This document shows positions 24,394 to 33,671 of a stretch of 46,332 bases of DNA, in pieces. The stretch covers positions 1 through 46,332 of the forward strand of contig JANLHZ010000070.1 in NCBI GenBank assembly GCA_024653775.1, written 5' to 3'. The notes under the pieces were generated by a model, which worked only from the letters and a program-made list of their open reading frames with translations, did not search any database and was not told where the DNA came from. How positions within the stretch are numbered: the stretch's first letter is position 1; each line of letters begins with the position of its first letter. The stretch comes from Planctomycetota bacterium (GTDB taxonomy: Bacteria; Planctomycetota; UBA8742; JACQVU01; JANLHZ01). The translations under genes and the position numbers were made by a program.

Positions 24394-26706
24394 ATGCGAA
24401 AATATTTTATCGCCTTCGCTACGATACTTTCGATGGTATGCGCCGCGGAGAAAGCAAATGCGCAGCGGACGGAGCAGGACGAAAGCCAGCGAGGCTGGGC
24501 CGCGAACGTCGTCGTGCCGCAGTCGCGGGCGTTTAGATTCGACAGTCGCGCCGGGGTCGAGATAACGAAGGTCCAGGCTGGAGTCGTTATCGTAGAGCAG
24601 GTTGCGACGACGACGATGGACATCTATCTTCAGAATCCTTCAAGAACACAGCAGGAGGCGGAGCTGCTCGTGCCCGTGCCGAGTGGCGCGACTGTTCGCG
24701 GCTTCGACTTCGAAGGCGTGGGCGCGGAACCTTCCGCGAGGCTCCTTCCCGCGCGGGAGGCGTCGCGAACTTATGAATCGATCGTCAGCAGACTCCGCGA
24801 CCCCGCGTTGCTCGAATTCGTTTCGAGCGATGTCGTCCGAACTAGCGTGTTCCCCGTCACAGCGGGCGGAACGCAAAAAGTGAGGCTGACCTACGAGCAT
24901 CTTCTCACTGCGGACGCAGGACGGGTCGATTACGTGCTCCCGCGCACCGAGAGCGTTTCATACCGCGTGCCGTGGACCATCGACGTCAGCATCAGAACGA
25001 GTCGCGATCTCGCCGCGGTGTACTCGCCCAGCCACCCGATCCGCGTCGAGCGCGGCCAGGGAATGGTCGGCGTTCACTTAAGCGGAGGCGAGACCTGCGA
25101 ACCCGGCTCCTACAGACTCTCCTACGCCTTCGATAACGAAGGAGTCGGCGCGATGTTCTTCTCGTATCCTGATCCAGAGCGCGAAGGCGGCTACTTCCTT
25201 CTCGTGGCTGGACTCCTGGAAGCCGGAGCGGACGAGACTGCGCAGAAGCGCGAGGTCATCGTCGTGCTCGATGTAAGCGGAAGTATGCAGGGCGAAAAGA
25301 TCGAGCAGGCCCGGGCCGCGGCGCTTCAGATTCTCGAAGGTCTCGATCAGGGCGAATCCTTCAATATCGTCGCGTACAGCAGCACGGTCGGCTGCTTCGC
25401 CGCGGGACCAGTTATCAAGAGCCGCGAGACCATGAGCGCCGCGAGGAGCTTTCTCGGCGGACTCCGCGCGGGCGGCGGCACCGACATCCATTCCGCGCTC
25501 CACGAAGCCCTGAACCAAACCCACACGGAAAGTCATCTCCCGATGGTACTGTTTCTGACGGACGGCCTTCCCACCTCCGGCAACACGTCGGAAATCGAGA
25601 TCAGGAACCTCGCGACGAACAGCAACCCGCACAAACGGAGGCTCTTCACCTTCGGCGTCGGGGTCGACGTGAACACGCCGCTGCTCGAAAGGCTCGCGGA
25701 CTCGAGCCGGGGGCGCGCGACGTTCGTCCTTCCGGACGAGGACGTCGAGGTATCCGTCAGCCGCGTGTTTCGCGGACTCTACGGCCCAAGGCTGTCCGAC
25801 GTTGTGCTCCAGACGAAATCGCCGGGAAGAATTCTCGACGTCTCGCCGAAGATGCTTCCGGATATTTTCGAAGGCGATCAACTCACCGTCTTCGGCAGGT
25901 ACGTCGGGACGGAGGCGATCACGTTCAGTATCGAAGGCAAGCAGCAGGGCGCGGCGCGGAAATTCGAAATCCCGGTTTCGCTCGAAAGATCGACCACCCG
26001 CAACGGCTTCGTCCCGAGACTCTGGGCGAGCCGTCGCATCGGGGAACTGATCGACGAGGTCAGGCAGATGGAACCCTCGATTACAGCTCGCGAAACGATC
26101 CAGCAGCCATGGAGGTCCGCGATTCCGAGAAATCATGTTCCAGATTCGAGGTTTTTCGAGCCGGAGATCGATCCGCGGACGAAGGAACTCGTGGACGAGA
26201 TCGTGAGCCTTAGCATCGAGTTCGGGATTATGACCGAATACACCTCGTTCCTTTCGACGGAAGGCACGGACCTTTCGAACCGCGACGACATTCTTCGACA
26301 GGCGACCGCGAACCTCGAAAGCCGTGGGCAGCAGGTGCGCAGCGGTCTCGGCGCGGTGAATCAGTCGTTGAACGGCACCGAGCAGCGCGCGCAGAGTTAC
26401 GCGAACTCCCGCAACGGCTTCTGGAACGAGCGAATGGAACGCGTCGAAATCACCAGCGTCCAGCAAATAGCCGATCGCGCGTTCTACCAGCGCGGTGGCA
26501 CCTGGGTCGACTCTCGCGCGATCGAGAACGAAAATGAAGTCGATCGCGTCGTTTATCGCGGCACCGAGGAATTCCGCGATCTGCTCGAAAGTCTCGCGCG
26601 CGACGGACGAGAAGGCGCGGTTTCCCTCTCCGGCGACGTCATCATCATCGTGGGCGGCGAGCGTATCCGGATTACGAATCCGGAAAACCGCACCCAGGAC
26701 GAATAA
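24394..26706 (+). CDS. Secreted VIT and von Willebrand A domain protein
   Basis: This protein of about 770 residues has an N-terminal signal peptide (hydrophobic stretch ending at AANA-type residues), a VIT domain (about 35-170: VEITKVQAGVVIVEQVATTT..., EAELLVPVPSGATVRGF) and a VWA domain (about 285-470). The MIDAS metal site DVSGSMQGEKI is near residue 293 and LTDGLPTSG follows. The C-terminal half is helical and mixed. The VIT-VWA pairing is that of inter-alpha-trypsin-inhibitor heavy-chain-like proteins. Bacterial members are probably extracellular adhesion or matrix proteins. GAGGAGA precedes the chosen ATG at 24394. An intrinsic terminator follows at 26725. Confidence 0.85.
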   Translation: MRKYFIAFATILSMVCAAEKANAQRTEQDESQRGWAANVVVPQSRAFRFDSRAGVEITKVQAGVVIVEQVATTTMDIYLQNPSRTQQEAELLVPVPSGATVRGFDFEGVGAEPSARLLPAREASRTYESIVSRLRDPALLEFVSSDVVRTSVFPVTAGGTQKVRLTYEHLLTADAGRVDYVLPRTESVSYRVPWTIDVSIRTSRDLAAVYSPSHPIRVERGQGMVGVHLSGGETCEPGSYRLSYAFDNEGVGAMFFSYPDPEREGGYFLLVAGLLEAGADETAQKREVIVVLDVSGSMQGEKIEQARAAALQILEGLDQGESFNIVAYSSTVGCFAAGPVIKSRETMSAARSFLGGLRAGGGTDIHSALHEALNQTHTESHLPMVLFLTDGLPTSGNTSEIEIRNLATNSNPHKRRLFTFGVGVDVNTPLLERLADSSRGRATFVLPDEDVEVSVSRVFRGLYGPRLSDVVLQTKSPGRILDVSPKMLPDIFEGDQLTVFGRYVGTEAITFSIEGKQQGAARKFEIPVSLERSTTRNGFVPRLWASRRIGELIDEVRQMEPSITARETIQQPWRSAIPRNHVPDSRFFEPEIDPRTKELVDEIVSLSIEFGIMTEYTSFLSTEGTDLSNRDDILRQATANLESRGQQVRSGLGAVNQSLNGTEQRAQSYANSRNGFWNERMERVEITSVQQIADRAFYQRGGTWVDSRAIENENEVDRVVYRGTEEFRDLLESLARDGREGAVSLSGDVIIIVGGERIRITNPENRTQDE

Positions 26707-26724
26707 AACTTTCGCTTGTGGGTG

Positions 26725-26767
26725 TTCGTGCGCTCGCCTAATATTCGGGGAGCGCACGAAACTTTTT
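26725..26767 (+). terminator. Intrinsic terminator after the VIT/VWA gene
   Basis: TTCGTGCGCTC and GAGCGCACGAA form an 11-bp perfect stem around a 14-base loop. Five T follow after two bases. Confidence 0.8.
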
Positions 26768-26784
26768 GGTGAAAGGAACTCCAG

Positions 26785-27030
26785 ATGTCCGAACTCGCGG
26801 CGATCCTCCTGAACGTGAATCACTTCATCCTCGGCGTAGTTCTTCTATTCGCGCTGGGATTATCGTTCGCGTGCGTCTGGCAGCTCGGGTCCAAGCACGC
26901 GAATCTGAAGGAGGAGTGGACGCCGCCTCCGGGGTATACGCAGGAGCAGATGAATGCCGCGGATTCCGAGACGGCGTCGAAGGCGGAGAACGCTTCCGTG
27001 CCCCCGGAAAATCAGCCCGGGAGTCTGTAG
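26785..27030 (+). CDS. Small single-pass membrane protein
   Basis: This 81-residue protein has one transmembrane helix (HFILGVVLLFALGLSFACVW) in its first half and a cytosolic or periplasmic tail rich in Pro, Asn and Asp/Glu. AAAGGA before the ATG is a good ribosome-binding site. I recognise no family. Its own start after the terminator of the previous gene suggests a separate unit. Confidence 0.65.
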   Translation: MSELAAILLNVNHFILGVVLLFALGLSFACVWQLGSKHANLKEEWTPPPGYTQEQMNAADSETASKAENASVPPENQPGSL

Positions 27031-27042
27031 CTCGCGCACCAG

Positions 27043-27077
27043 ACATTTTATTCGTGCCGTCTACGAATTTTTCGTAC
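27043..27077. repeat. Partial REP/BIME-like unit
   Basis: ACATTTTATTCGTGCCGTCT and the bases that follow to TTTTTCGTA match the right half of the inverted pair at 38129-38221. Only one unit is present. Confidence 0.65.
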
Positions 27078-27101
27078 TATCGCGTCCCGCATTTAATAAA
27101 A

Positions 27102-27135
27102 AAGCAGCGGTCTCCCCGTTTAAAGACCGCTGCTT
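27102..27135 (-). terminator. Intrinsic terminator for the GT2 gene
   Basis: AAGCAGCGGTCT and AGACCGCTGCTT form a perfect 12-bp stem around a 10-base loop. On the minus strand the stem is followed by a run of T interrupted by a single A, which fits transcription coming from the glycosyltransferase gene at 27273-28103. Confidence 0.85.
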
Positions 27136-27272
27136 CTCAGTTAAGGGATTCTTTGTCAGAAAATCGGGATCAAAAGAAAGGTTGCCAGCCCGTTAAACCA
27201 AAAAACAAAAGGTATCGATCTCGATAATTTGACAAAGAAAATCAATCGGCGGAAATTCAATTTGACCAAAAT

Positions 27273-28103
27273 TCAATTTGAGTTGCCGGCCGTGTTCTGC
27301 TTCCATCCCCCTTTCGGATGCAACCGACCGCGTTCCTCCGCGAGCGAACCGTACGCCCCGACGAGGTGGTTGATAAAAATCTTTGCGGAAAGTTTCGCCG
27401 CGCCGAGAACTTCGCTCGCTGCGGACGACCCTGCATCGTGATACCGTCTGCAACTGACCTGCGCGACGCCGCCTTCGAGTCCGAGCGTCCGCGCGATCTT
27501 AAGCGCTTCCTCGTGCGTTCCTTCCCCCGAAATCCGGCAATGGCTGTAGATCGACTTCGCCGCCGAAGTCTTGAACAGTCTGAACCCGCAGCTCGGATCT
27601 TTCGTTTTGGTTCTTGCCATCAGTTTCTTACACCAAATCGCGGCTTTTCTGATGAAGGACTTCGACTTGCCTTCTTCGACGCGTTCCACTGAAGCAAAAT
27701 CCGCGCCGTTTTCCACGATCGGCAGAAGCTCCTCAATATGATGTATCGGAATGTCAGATCCAAGCTCTGTAATGAGCACAAAATCGTACCCAGCATGTTC
27801 TACTCCCGACCTTATGGCCGCCCCGGTTCCACGATGAGGGACGCTCGGTACGATCTTGAGCTCCGGAAATCCAGCCTCCAGCTTCACAAGCTGTTTCAGA
27901 GTTTCATCTGTGCTGCAATCGTCTACCGCGATGAGTTCGAACCTCGCGCCGTTTCTGCGCAGGCAGTGCATCATCCACGTCAGAGAGGGGATTACGTCGG
28001 CCGCCACGTTGAACATGGGCACCACTACCGAGAAACTCGGCGCGACCTGAATGTTCTGAACTGGGGTAATTAGACGTACCACGTTGACCTCTCGCAAATG
28101 CAC
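27273..28103 (-). CDS. Family 2 glycosyltransferase (dolichyl/polyprenyl-phosphate mannosyltransferase-like)
   Basis: This 276-residue protein has the GT-A fold of family 2 enzymes: FSVVVPMFNVAADVIPSL, LIAVDDCSTDETLKQLV (first acidic site) and PHRGTGAAIRSGVEHAGYDF. Then comes ITELGSDIPIHHIEELLPIV in the place where the DxD-like metal motif normally sits, changed to ELGSD. The C-terminal part has SCGFRLFKTSAAKSIY. Related enzymes move a sugar from a nucleotide to a lipid phosphate. No transmembrane helices are seen in the C-terminus. The start is a GTG at 28103 with an AAAGG upstream. Confidence 0.75.
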   Translation of the reverse strand: MHLREVNVVRLITPVQNIQVAPSFSVVVPMFNVAADVIPSLTWMMHCLRRNGARFELIAVDDCSTDETLKQLVKLEAGFPELKIVPSVPHRGTGAAIRSGVEHAGYDFVLITELGSDIPIHHIEELLPIVENGADFASVERVEEGKSKSFIRKAAIWCKKLMARTKTKDPSCGFRLFKTSAAKSIYSHCRISGEGTHEEALKIARTLGLEGGVAQVSCRRYHDAGSSAASEVLGAAKLSAKIFINHLVGAYGSLAEERGRLHPKGGWKQNTAGNSN

Positions 28104-28367
28104 TCTTTACATATCCTTTAGCGAGCGCCGTGCCAAACCATGTCGAAAGATTAAGATTGCGCAAAAACGGCGTTAAAGCACGGTTTCGCGGCCAGGTAGC
28201 AAATAGTCATTTCATGCCTGACGGTCTCAGGTGCAGCCCCAGCAACAATTTCATTGCAGTATTCACAATACTCCCGCAACAAAATCATTGCGTCTTTGGG
28301 AATCTCCGTTGTGCGACTGAAATTCCAGAGGTATGTTTGAATCCGTCAATGGAAGAAAGGCGATTCG

Positions 28368-29408
28368 ATGCCCAAAGACGAGCAAAAACCAAAGGTTCTC
28401 ACGGACAAGGACCTCGGAACCGCAGGACCAGGCTTTGGCCGGAAACTGCTTAGCTGGGCCTTTACTTTCGTCCTCGCCGGAGTCGCGATCTGGTTCGGGC
28501 TGAAGCTGCGCGGCGAACGCGATCAGCAATCGTCTGGAGGACCGTCCGGAAAGCCGCCGGAAGGGCAACAGGAGCGTAATTTCGACCTCAGCCGGGGGCT
28601 GGCGCCGGAAATCGTGTTCGAAACGAACTCACAGACAAGCAGCCGGGGAATCGTGCTTTCGACGGACGCTTCAAGGCGGGATCAGACGAGATTCGTGGAT
28701 GAAATCAATTCTGCACGGGAAATGTTCATCAGCGACTTTTTGCGGACAGAAATTCAAAAAGAGGCACAAAACATAACTTTCAGAGCTTTTACTGCCGATG
28801 AGTCGGTGACTGCGTATGTGTATGGAAACGTCGAAGAAGTGAAACGCAAACTTGCTGGCACCGACTATATCGACGTCGCTGGCAGTGCTGGGGTCTGCCT
28901 TTTTGACGGATCGCTTGTTTTAAAGGCATCGGGTGCGTTTGAGCCGGTTAGACAGCAGCTTCGAAGGCTCACTGTGCTGACTCTCGCGAAAAAGCACTGG
29001 CCGACCGCGCCGAACTGGTGGCTGCACTTCGTCGCGAACCGTCTTGCGGGGGCGGTGAAAACTCAGCGCGGAATTACTTACCTCGATACTTTCTGGATCA
29101 AGCGAGGGCCGTTCGTGCAGGCCTTCAAGGATTTTTCGGACGATTCTCCGGAAGCGATTCTCACCGCCGGCGACGCGCACTATATGAACGTCGCGACGAT
29201 ACCCGAGTGGCGGCATTTCGAACTTATGCAGTTCTACGGCTTCATCTCGTCTAAATTCGCTTCCTCGCAGCGCCGGTTTTTCCAGAAAATCGAAGCCGGC
29301 GAGTCGGCGACGCCTTCCGAATACATGATGGTCCCGGTTTCGTCCCTTCCTGAAGTGTTCGACGAGCACATCGCGGTTTCGCTCACAATCCCGCTGAGAG
29401 AACGCTGA
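28368..29408 (+). CDS. Membrane-anchored protein with gluzincin-like C-terminal domain lacking the HExxH motif
   Basis: This 346-residue protein has one transmembrane helix near its start (LLSWAFTFVLAGVAIWFGLKL), then a Ser/Gly/Gln-rich linker, and an external domain from about residue 75. The domain contains LTVLTLAKKHWPTAPNWWLHFVANRLAGAV, which aligns by pattern with the metallopeptidase (DUF1570/MA) stretch 'xxHExxH...lPxWxxEGlA', but without the metal-binding histidines and glutamate. It may be a non-catalytic relative. The ATG has AAAGGCG ahead of it. A 20-base gap leads into the next gene. Confidence 0.6.
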   Translation: MPKDEQKPKVLTDKDLGTAGPGFGRKLLSWAFTFVLAGVAIWFGLKLRGERDQQSSGGPSGKPPEGQQERNFDLSRGLAPEIVFETNSQTSSRGIVLSTDASRRDQTRFVDEINSAREMFISDFLRTEIQKEAQNITFRAFTADESVTAYVYGNVEEVKRKLAGTDYIDVAGSAGVCLFDGSLVLKASGAFEPVRQQLRRLTVLTLAKKHWPTAPNWWLHFVANRLAGAVKTQRGITYLDTFWIKRGPFVQAFKDFSDDSPEAILTAGDAHYMNVATIPEWRHFELMQFYGFISSKFASSQRRFFQKIEAGESATPSEYMMVPVSSLPEVFDEHIAVSLTIPLRER

Positions 29409-29428
29409 ACTGTGATAGGATTTAGACG

Positions 29429-30304
29429 ATGGCGGACGTTTTTGTATCAACGAGCTGTATGAGCGTCGGAAAGTCCTTCGAGGATCGCATCCGGCATTAC
29501 GTCGACGCGGGAATCGGGAATATCGAGGCGGGGTTCGTCGCGCACAGCGAAGAGGACGAGGCGAAAATCCTGAAACGGTTTCGCGCGCGATATCTTCTGC
29601 ACAATTATTTCCCGGCGCCGAGGGAGGATTTCACGCTGAACCTCGCGAGCGCGAACGACGAAATCCGCGGACTCTCGCGGAAAATGGTCTCGGACGCGCT
29701 TCGTGTTGCGGAAGCGGCCCAGGCGCCGATGTATTCGGTTCACGCCGGGTTTCTGGTGGACCCGCACCACACGCAGCTCGGGAAGCCGTTTCCAGAGGAG
29801 GGAGTTTCTCCGCGGGAAGAAGGCCTTGCGCGGTTCATCGACACCGTCGGCGAACTTGCGGAGGAGGCGAGTTCCCGCGGAGTGCAGCTTCTGATCGAAA
29901 ACAACGTCCTCGCTCCGTTCAACCTTGGCAAGGACAGAAGCAACGACAAGCTGCTTGTCGTAACGGCGGATGACGTCATCGAGTTTTTCGAGGCGGTGCC
30001 AGAAGTGAAAATGCTCCTCGATTTCGGGCATTTGCAGGTTTCTTGCCACGCGCTGAACCTCGATCCCCTGACGGAGGCCAGCCGCGTTAGGAAGTACATC
30101 CGCGCGTTCCACTGTCATTCGAACAACCTTCTCGCGGACCAGCATCAGGGTTTCGGTCCGGACGTGTGGTGGCGCGATTTCATCTCCGGTTTCCCGGACG
30201 CGTGGGTTATTCTCGAGTCGAGGCACCGCGATCTCGATGACCTCCGCGATCACGTCAAGCGGCTCGAGAATATGATGGCAGGCAGTGGAAAAAATAGCAT
30301 TTGA
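29429..30304 (+). CDS. Xylose-isomerase-like TIM-barrel protein
   Basis: This protein of about 291 residues has the sugar phosphate isomerase/epimerase or endonuclease IV-type TIM-barrel pattern: a start with VSTSCMSVGKSFEDRIRHYV, GIGNIEAGF, then MYSVHAGFLV, VQLLIENNVLAPFNLG, MLLDFGHLQVSCHALNL and IRAFHCHSNNL. The conserved Glu/Asp/His metal-ligand series appears intact, ending in WVILESRHRD. It may act on a sugar or a related carbon compound. The last 20 bases overlap the GTG start of the C39-like gene. The four genes to 33671 therefore form one operon. Confidence 0.72.
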   Translation: MADVFVSTSCMSVGKSFEDRIRHYVDAGIGNIEAGFVAHSEEDEAKILKRFRARYLLHNYFPAPREDFTLNLASANDEIRGLSRKMVSDALRVAEAAQAPMYSVHAGFLVDPHHTQLGKPFPEEGVSPREEGLARFIDTVGELAEEASSRGVQLLIENNVLAPFNLGKDRSNDKLLVVTADDVIEFFEAVPEVKMLLDFGHLQVSCHALNLDPLTEASRVRKYIRAFHCHSNNLLADQHQGFGPDVWWRDFISGFPDAWVILESRHRDLDDLRDHVKRLENMMAGSGKNSI

Positions 30305-30992
30305 TATCAGACTCAATCCCCAGCCGACGGACACGACCTGCGGTCCGACGTGTCTGCATGGCATCTACAACTATCTCGGGATGGACACAGATCATCACAC
30401 CGTAATTTCCGACGTCGCCACCCTCGACGGCGGCGGAACGCTCGGAGTTCATCTTGCAACCGACGCCGTCGAGTACGGTCTCGGAGCCATCATATACACC
30501 CACAACCTGAAGGTATTCGATCCGACGTGGTTCAAATTGACACCAGCGGAAATGCGCGAGAGACTTATTAGACAGAGCGAAGTCAAAAGCGATAAAAAAA
30601 TCTGCGAAGCCTCCGTTCACTATGCTGAATTCCTTTCTGAAGGCGGTGCCATCTTGTTCGAGCCGCTTACACCTGAGTTTCTTCGGAGAGTGCTCGAAAG
30701 TCACGGTCCCCTGATATGCGGGCTTAGTGCGACGTATCTCTATATGACGATGCGCGAGCGCAACTCGACGGGCGAAGATGACGACATCGAAGGATTTCCT
30801 CAGGGACACTTCGTTTTGTTGTGCGGAATTTCGGGAGACCTCAGAAAGGTCGAAATTACCGACCCGCTCATCGACAACCCTTTGAACCTCGGACAAAGAT
30901 ACGAACTCGATGTCCGCCATTTCATCAATTCCATACTGATCGGGGTTATAACCTACGACGCAAATCTGATAGCGATTTTCAGAAAGGAATGA
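30285..30992 (+). CDS. C39-like papain-fold peptidase of an amidoligase cluster
   Basis: This 235-residue protein carries the papain-fold signature of C39-like peptidases: TTCGPTCLHGIYNYLG with the predicted catalytic Cys19, GHFVLLCGI with His175, and ITDPLIDNPL with Asp193. No signal peptide or membrane helix is seen, unlike peptidase domains of export ABC transporters. It begins at a GTG inside the preceding gene. It ends one base before the GTG of the ATP-grasp gene. In amidoligase gene groups such peptidases are predicted to trim or release a peptide. A role in making or processing a small peptide product is inferred. Confidence 0.8.
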   Translation: MEKIAFDIRLNPQPTDTTCGPTCLHGIYNYLGMDTDHHTVISDVATLDGGGTLGVHLATDAVEYGLGAIIYTHNLKVFDPTWFKLTPAEMRERLIRQSEVKSDKKICEASVHYAEFLSEGGAILFEPLTPEFLRRVLESHGPLICGLSATYLYMTMRERNSTGEDDDIEGFPQGHFVLLCGISGDLRKVEITDPLIDNPLNLGQRYELDVRHFINSILIGVITYDANLIAIFRKE

Positions 30993-30993
30993 A

Positions 30994-32445
30994 GTGAACA
31001 ATATTGTCGTCGTAAGCGGAAAACCGGAATTATCAATACTCAGGAAAGAGCTTCGGTTTTGTACGGTTCTTACCGCGAAGGATTATCTGAAGGACGAGCT
31101 TAACCTTCAGGGCAAAACCAGGGTATTCAATCTTTGCAACGATTATTCGTACTGCAAAAAAGGATATTACGTTTCCCTTCTTGCGGAGGCGCGCGGGCAT
31201 CGTCCATTTCCGAGCGTGACTTCGATATCCGATTTTCACAGCCACGATTCGATAAGATTGATTTCCGAAAATATTTCCGATGCCTTGTCCAGGAGTCTGA
31301 AAGACCTCAAATCCGACGGATTCGAACTCAGCATATATTTCGGAAAGAATATCGCGCAGAAATACGATCAAATCGCAAAACAGATATTCAACCATCTTCA
31401 GACGCCGCTGATGAGGGTGTTTTGCCACAGGAAGGACGACGCATGGCATATCAAGGGAATAAAGCCGATATCGTTCAAGGACGTCCCGCAGTCGCACTAT
31501 GAAAAACTGATTGGTTCAGTGAACGAGTTTTTCGGTTCGGGAGATCTGCCTCAACGAAAGAAAAGTCATATATCGAAGTACGATCTCGCTATACTATGCA
31601 ATCGTGCCGAGGAAATACCTCCGTCGAACGAAGGCGCGATAAAAGCATTCGTCAGCGCGGCGAAAGAACTACGGATGAGCGCGGAGATCATAGGCCCGAA
31701 AGACATAGGTCACCTCAGCAGGTTCGACGCGCTTTTTATTCGCGAGACGACCAGCGTTTCCGATCATACCTTTGTATTCGCGAGAAAAGCCGAACTCGAC
31801 GGCCTCGTCGTCATTGACGATCCGCTTTCGATATTAAGATGCTGCAACAAGATATTTCTTCACGACCTTCTGAAAAAGCAGAAACTATCCGTTCCGGAAA
31901 CGACAATCATATACAAAGATACCGATCTCTCGACGTTCACAAGATTTCCGCTGGTAATCAAAAAACCCGACAGCGCTTTTTCAGCCGGAGTGAAAAAAGT
32001 GAACGCGCCGGAGGAGTTGTCGCGGCAGACCGCGGAATATTTCAAGAAATCGGACCTTCTTATAGTCCAGGAGTTCATGAAAACTGATTTCGACTGGCGG
32101 ATCGGCATTCTCGATAATCGCCCGCTATACGCGTGCAAGTATTATATGGCGCGCGATCACTGGCAGATAATCAAACGTATGGACGGCAAGACCAGCGAAG
32201 GCAACGCCGACAGTGTTCCGATAAATATGGTTCCTCCGAAGGCGCTGCAACTCGCCATCGAGGTATGCAAAAAAATCGGGAACGGATTATATGGCGTAGA
32301 CATCAAGGAAAAGAACGGTCAGTTTTTTATTATCGAAGTCAACGATAATCCGTCCATAGACAAAGGATGCGAGGATTCGGTTTCGGGAAAAGGTCTGTAC
32401 CGCGAAATCATGGGAACATTTCTTCGAAGACTGGAGGCGAGGTGA
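30994..32445 (+). CDS. RimK-like ATP-grasp ligase with RLAN N-terminal domain
   Basis: This 483-residue protein opens with the RimK-like ATP-grasp N-terminal (RLAN) domain, recognised by VFNLCNDYSYCKKGYYVSLL followed by AEARGHRPFPSV. The ATP-grasp fold follows (about 270-475), with NKIFLHDLLKKQKLSVPET, FPLVIKKPDSAFSAGVKKV, IVQEFMKTDFDWRIGILDN and the Mg-binding FIIEVNDNPSID. ATP-grasp ligases join a carboxylate to an amine using ATP. The product is unknown. It starts with GTG, with a GAAAGGA ribosome-binding site. Its stop overlaps the start of the GCS2 gene by 3 bases. Confidence 0.85.
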   Translation: MNNIVVVSGKPELSILRKELRFCTVLTAKDYLKDELNLQGKTRVFNLCNDYSYCKKGYYVSLLAEARGHRPFPSVTSISDFHSHDSIRLISENISDALSRSLKDLKSDGFELSIYFGKNIAQKYDQIAKQIFNHLQTPLMRVFCHRKDDAWHIKGIKPISFKDVPQSHYEKLIGSVNEFFGSGDLPQRKKSHISKYDLAILCNRAEEIPPSNEGAIKAFVSAAKELRMSAEIIGPKDIGHLSRFDALFIRETTSVSDHTFVFARKAELDGLVVIDDPLSILRCCNKIFLHDLLKKQKLSVPETTIIYKDTDLSTFTRFPLVIKKPDSAFSAGVKKVNAPEELSRQTAEYFKKSDLLIVQEFMKTDFDWRIGILDNRPLYACKYYMARDHWQIIKRMDGKTSEGNADSVPINMVPPKALQLAIEVCKKIGNGLYGVDIKEKNGQFFIIEVNDNPSIDKGCEDSVSGKGLYREIMGTFLRRLEAR

Positions 32446-33671
32446 GATCGAAGTATGGACTTATGGAAGTATTCGGCATAGAGTTGGAATATATGGTCGT
32501 CGACGCGGCTACGCTCTCGGTGAAGTCTATAGTCGACGAGCTGTTTGCAGGCGTCACGGGGAAGATTCAAAACGTCGTCGAACGGGAAAGGGTCGACTGG
32601 TCGAATGAACTTGTCGCACACGTTTGCGAATTCAAGAACAAACGTCCGGAGCCGGATATTAGCGATCTGGAGGAATCATTCCAGAGCGAAATCGATTTCG
32701 TAAACAAGAAGCTCGAAACGTTCGGTGCGATGCTAATGCCTACAGCGATGCATCCATTAATGAATCCGGATATCGAAACCAGACTCTGGCCTCATTCGCA
32801 GAACGAGATCTATAGATCATACGATCGCATCTTCGGATGCAAGGGACATGGCTGGTCCAATCTCCAGAGTCTGCACATAAATATATCTTTCTCGAATGAC
32901 GATGAATTCAGGAAGCTGCATTCCGCGATAAGAATAATTCTTCCGCTCATACCCGCTCTGTCTTCGAGTTCGCCTATAGTCGAAGGCCGGTATACTGGAT
33001 TAAAGAGCAGCAGGCTTTCATATTATCTCGAAAACCAGAGAAGGATACCTTCGATTATCGGCCACGCAATTCCGGAATATGTCGAAAGCGAGCAGGAATA
33101 CGTCAGAAATATTCTCGAACCGATGTATAGGGATATTGCTCCATTAGATACCGCCGGAGTGCTACAGGAGGAATGGCTGAATTCCCGCGGCGCGATTCCG
33201 AAATTCGAACGCGGCTGCATCGAAATAAGACTCGCGGACGTTCAGGAATCCGTCGTCGTCGATTTATCCGTCGCATATTTCTGGACTACATTGATCAGAA
33301 TGATCATCGAAGGCGGATTGATAGATATCGATGCGACAAAAAAAATAGATGAGGCGGATCTTCAAAAAATACTCGCCGCGAACGTGAGGTCGGGGGAATT
33401 CGCCGAGGTGACGGACCTTTCATTCCTTGCATTGTTTCAATTCCGGTCAAGGATGACGTCGCGGGAATTATTGTCGCATCTTTGTTCGAAAGCGATCGAA
33501 CACTCCTCAAATAATCTCTCGCTCGGATACGTGGCGCGAATCGTCGAGAAAGGAACGCTTTCAACGAGGATCGAAAATGCCGTCGGGCCGAATCCCGAGA
33601 AGGAAAGGATTGTGGAGGTGTACCGGGAACTTTGCCGATGTCTTTCGGAGGGAGAGTTCTTCGACCCGTGA
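32442..33671 (+). CDS. GCS2-type carboxylate-amine ligase
   Basis: This protein of about 410 residues belongs to the glutamate-cysteine ligase family 2 (YbdK-like). EVFGIELEYMVVDAATLSVK is near the N-terminus, NELVAHVCEFKNKRPEPD follows, LQSLHINISFSNDDEFRKL is in the middle and FERGCIEIRLADVQ comes later. Such enzymes form an amide between a glutamate (or similar) carboxylate and an amine. The frame is open from 32367, but GTG at 32442 has GGAGG 6 bases upstream and overlaps the stop of the ATP-grasp gene, so it is chosen. With a RimK-like ligase next door it probably makes the same metabolite or peptide. Confidence 0.88.
   Translation: MRSKYGLMEVFGIELEYMVVDAATLSVKSIVDELFAGVTGKIQNVVERERVDWSNELVAHVCEFKNKRPEPDISDLEESFQSEIDFVNKKLETFGAMLMPTAMHPLMNPDIETRLWPHSQNEIYRSYDRIFGCKGHGWSNLQSLHINISFSNDDEFRKLHSAIRIILPLIPALSSSSPIVEGRYTGLKSSRLSYYLENQRRIPSIIGHAIPEYVESEQEYVRNILEPMYRDIAPLDTAGVLQEEWLNSRGAIPKFERGCIEIRLADVQESVVVDLSVAYFWTTLIRMIIEGGLIDIDATKKIDEADLQKILAANVRSGEFAEVTDLSFLALFQFRSRMTSRELLSHLCSKAIEHSSNNLSLGYVARIVEKGTLSTRIENAVGPNPEKERIVEVYRELCRCLSEGEFFDP

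Noticed and set aside
25078-26823. 581-codon minus-strand frame opposite the VIT/VWA gene
   Set aside because: It is rich in Arg, His and Asp, typical of a shadow of GC-rich coding. The plus-strand protein has clear domains.
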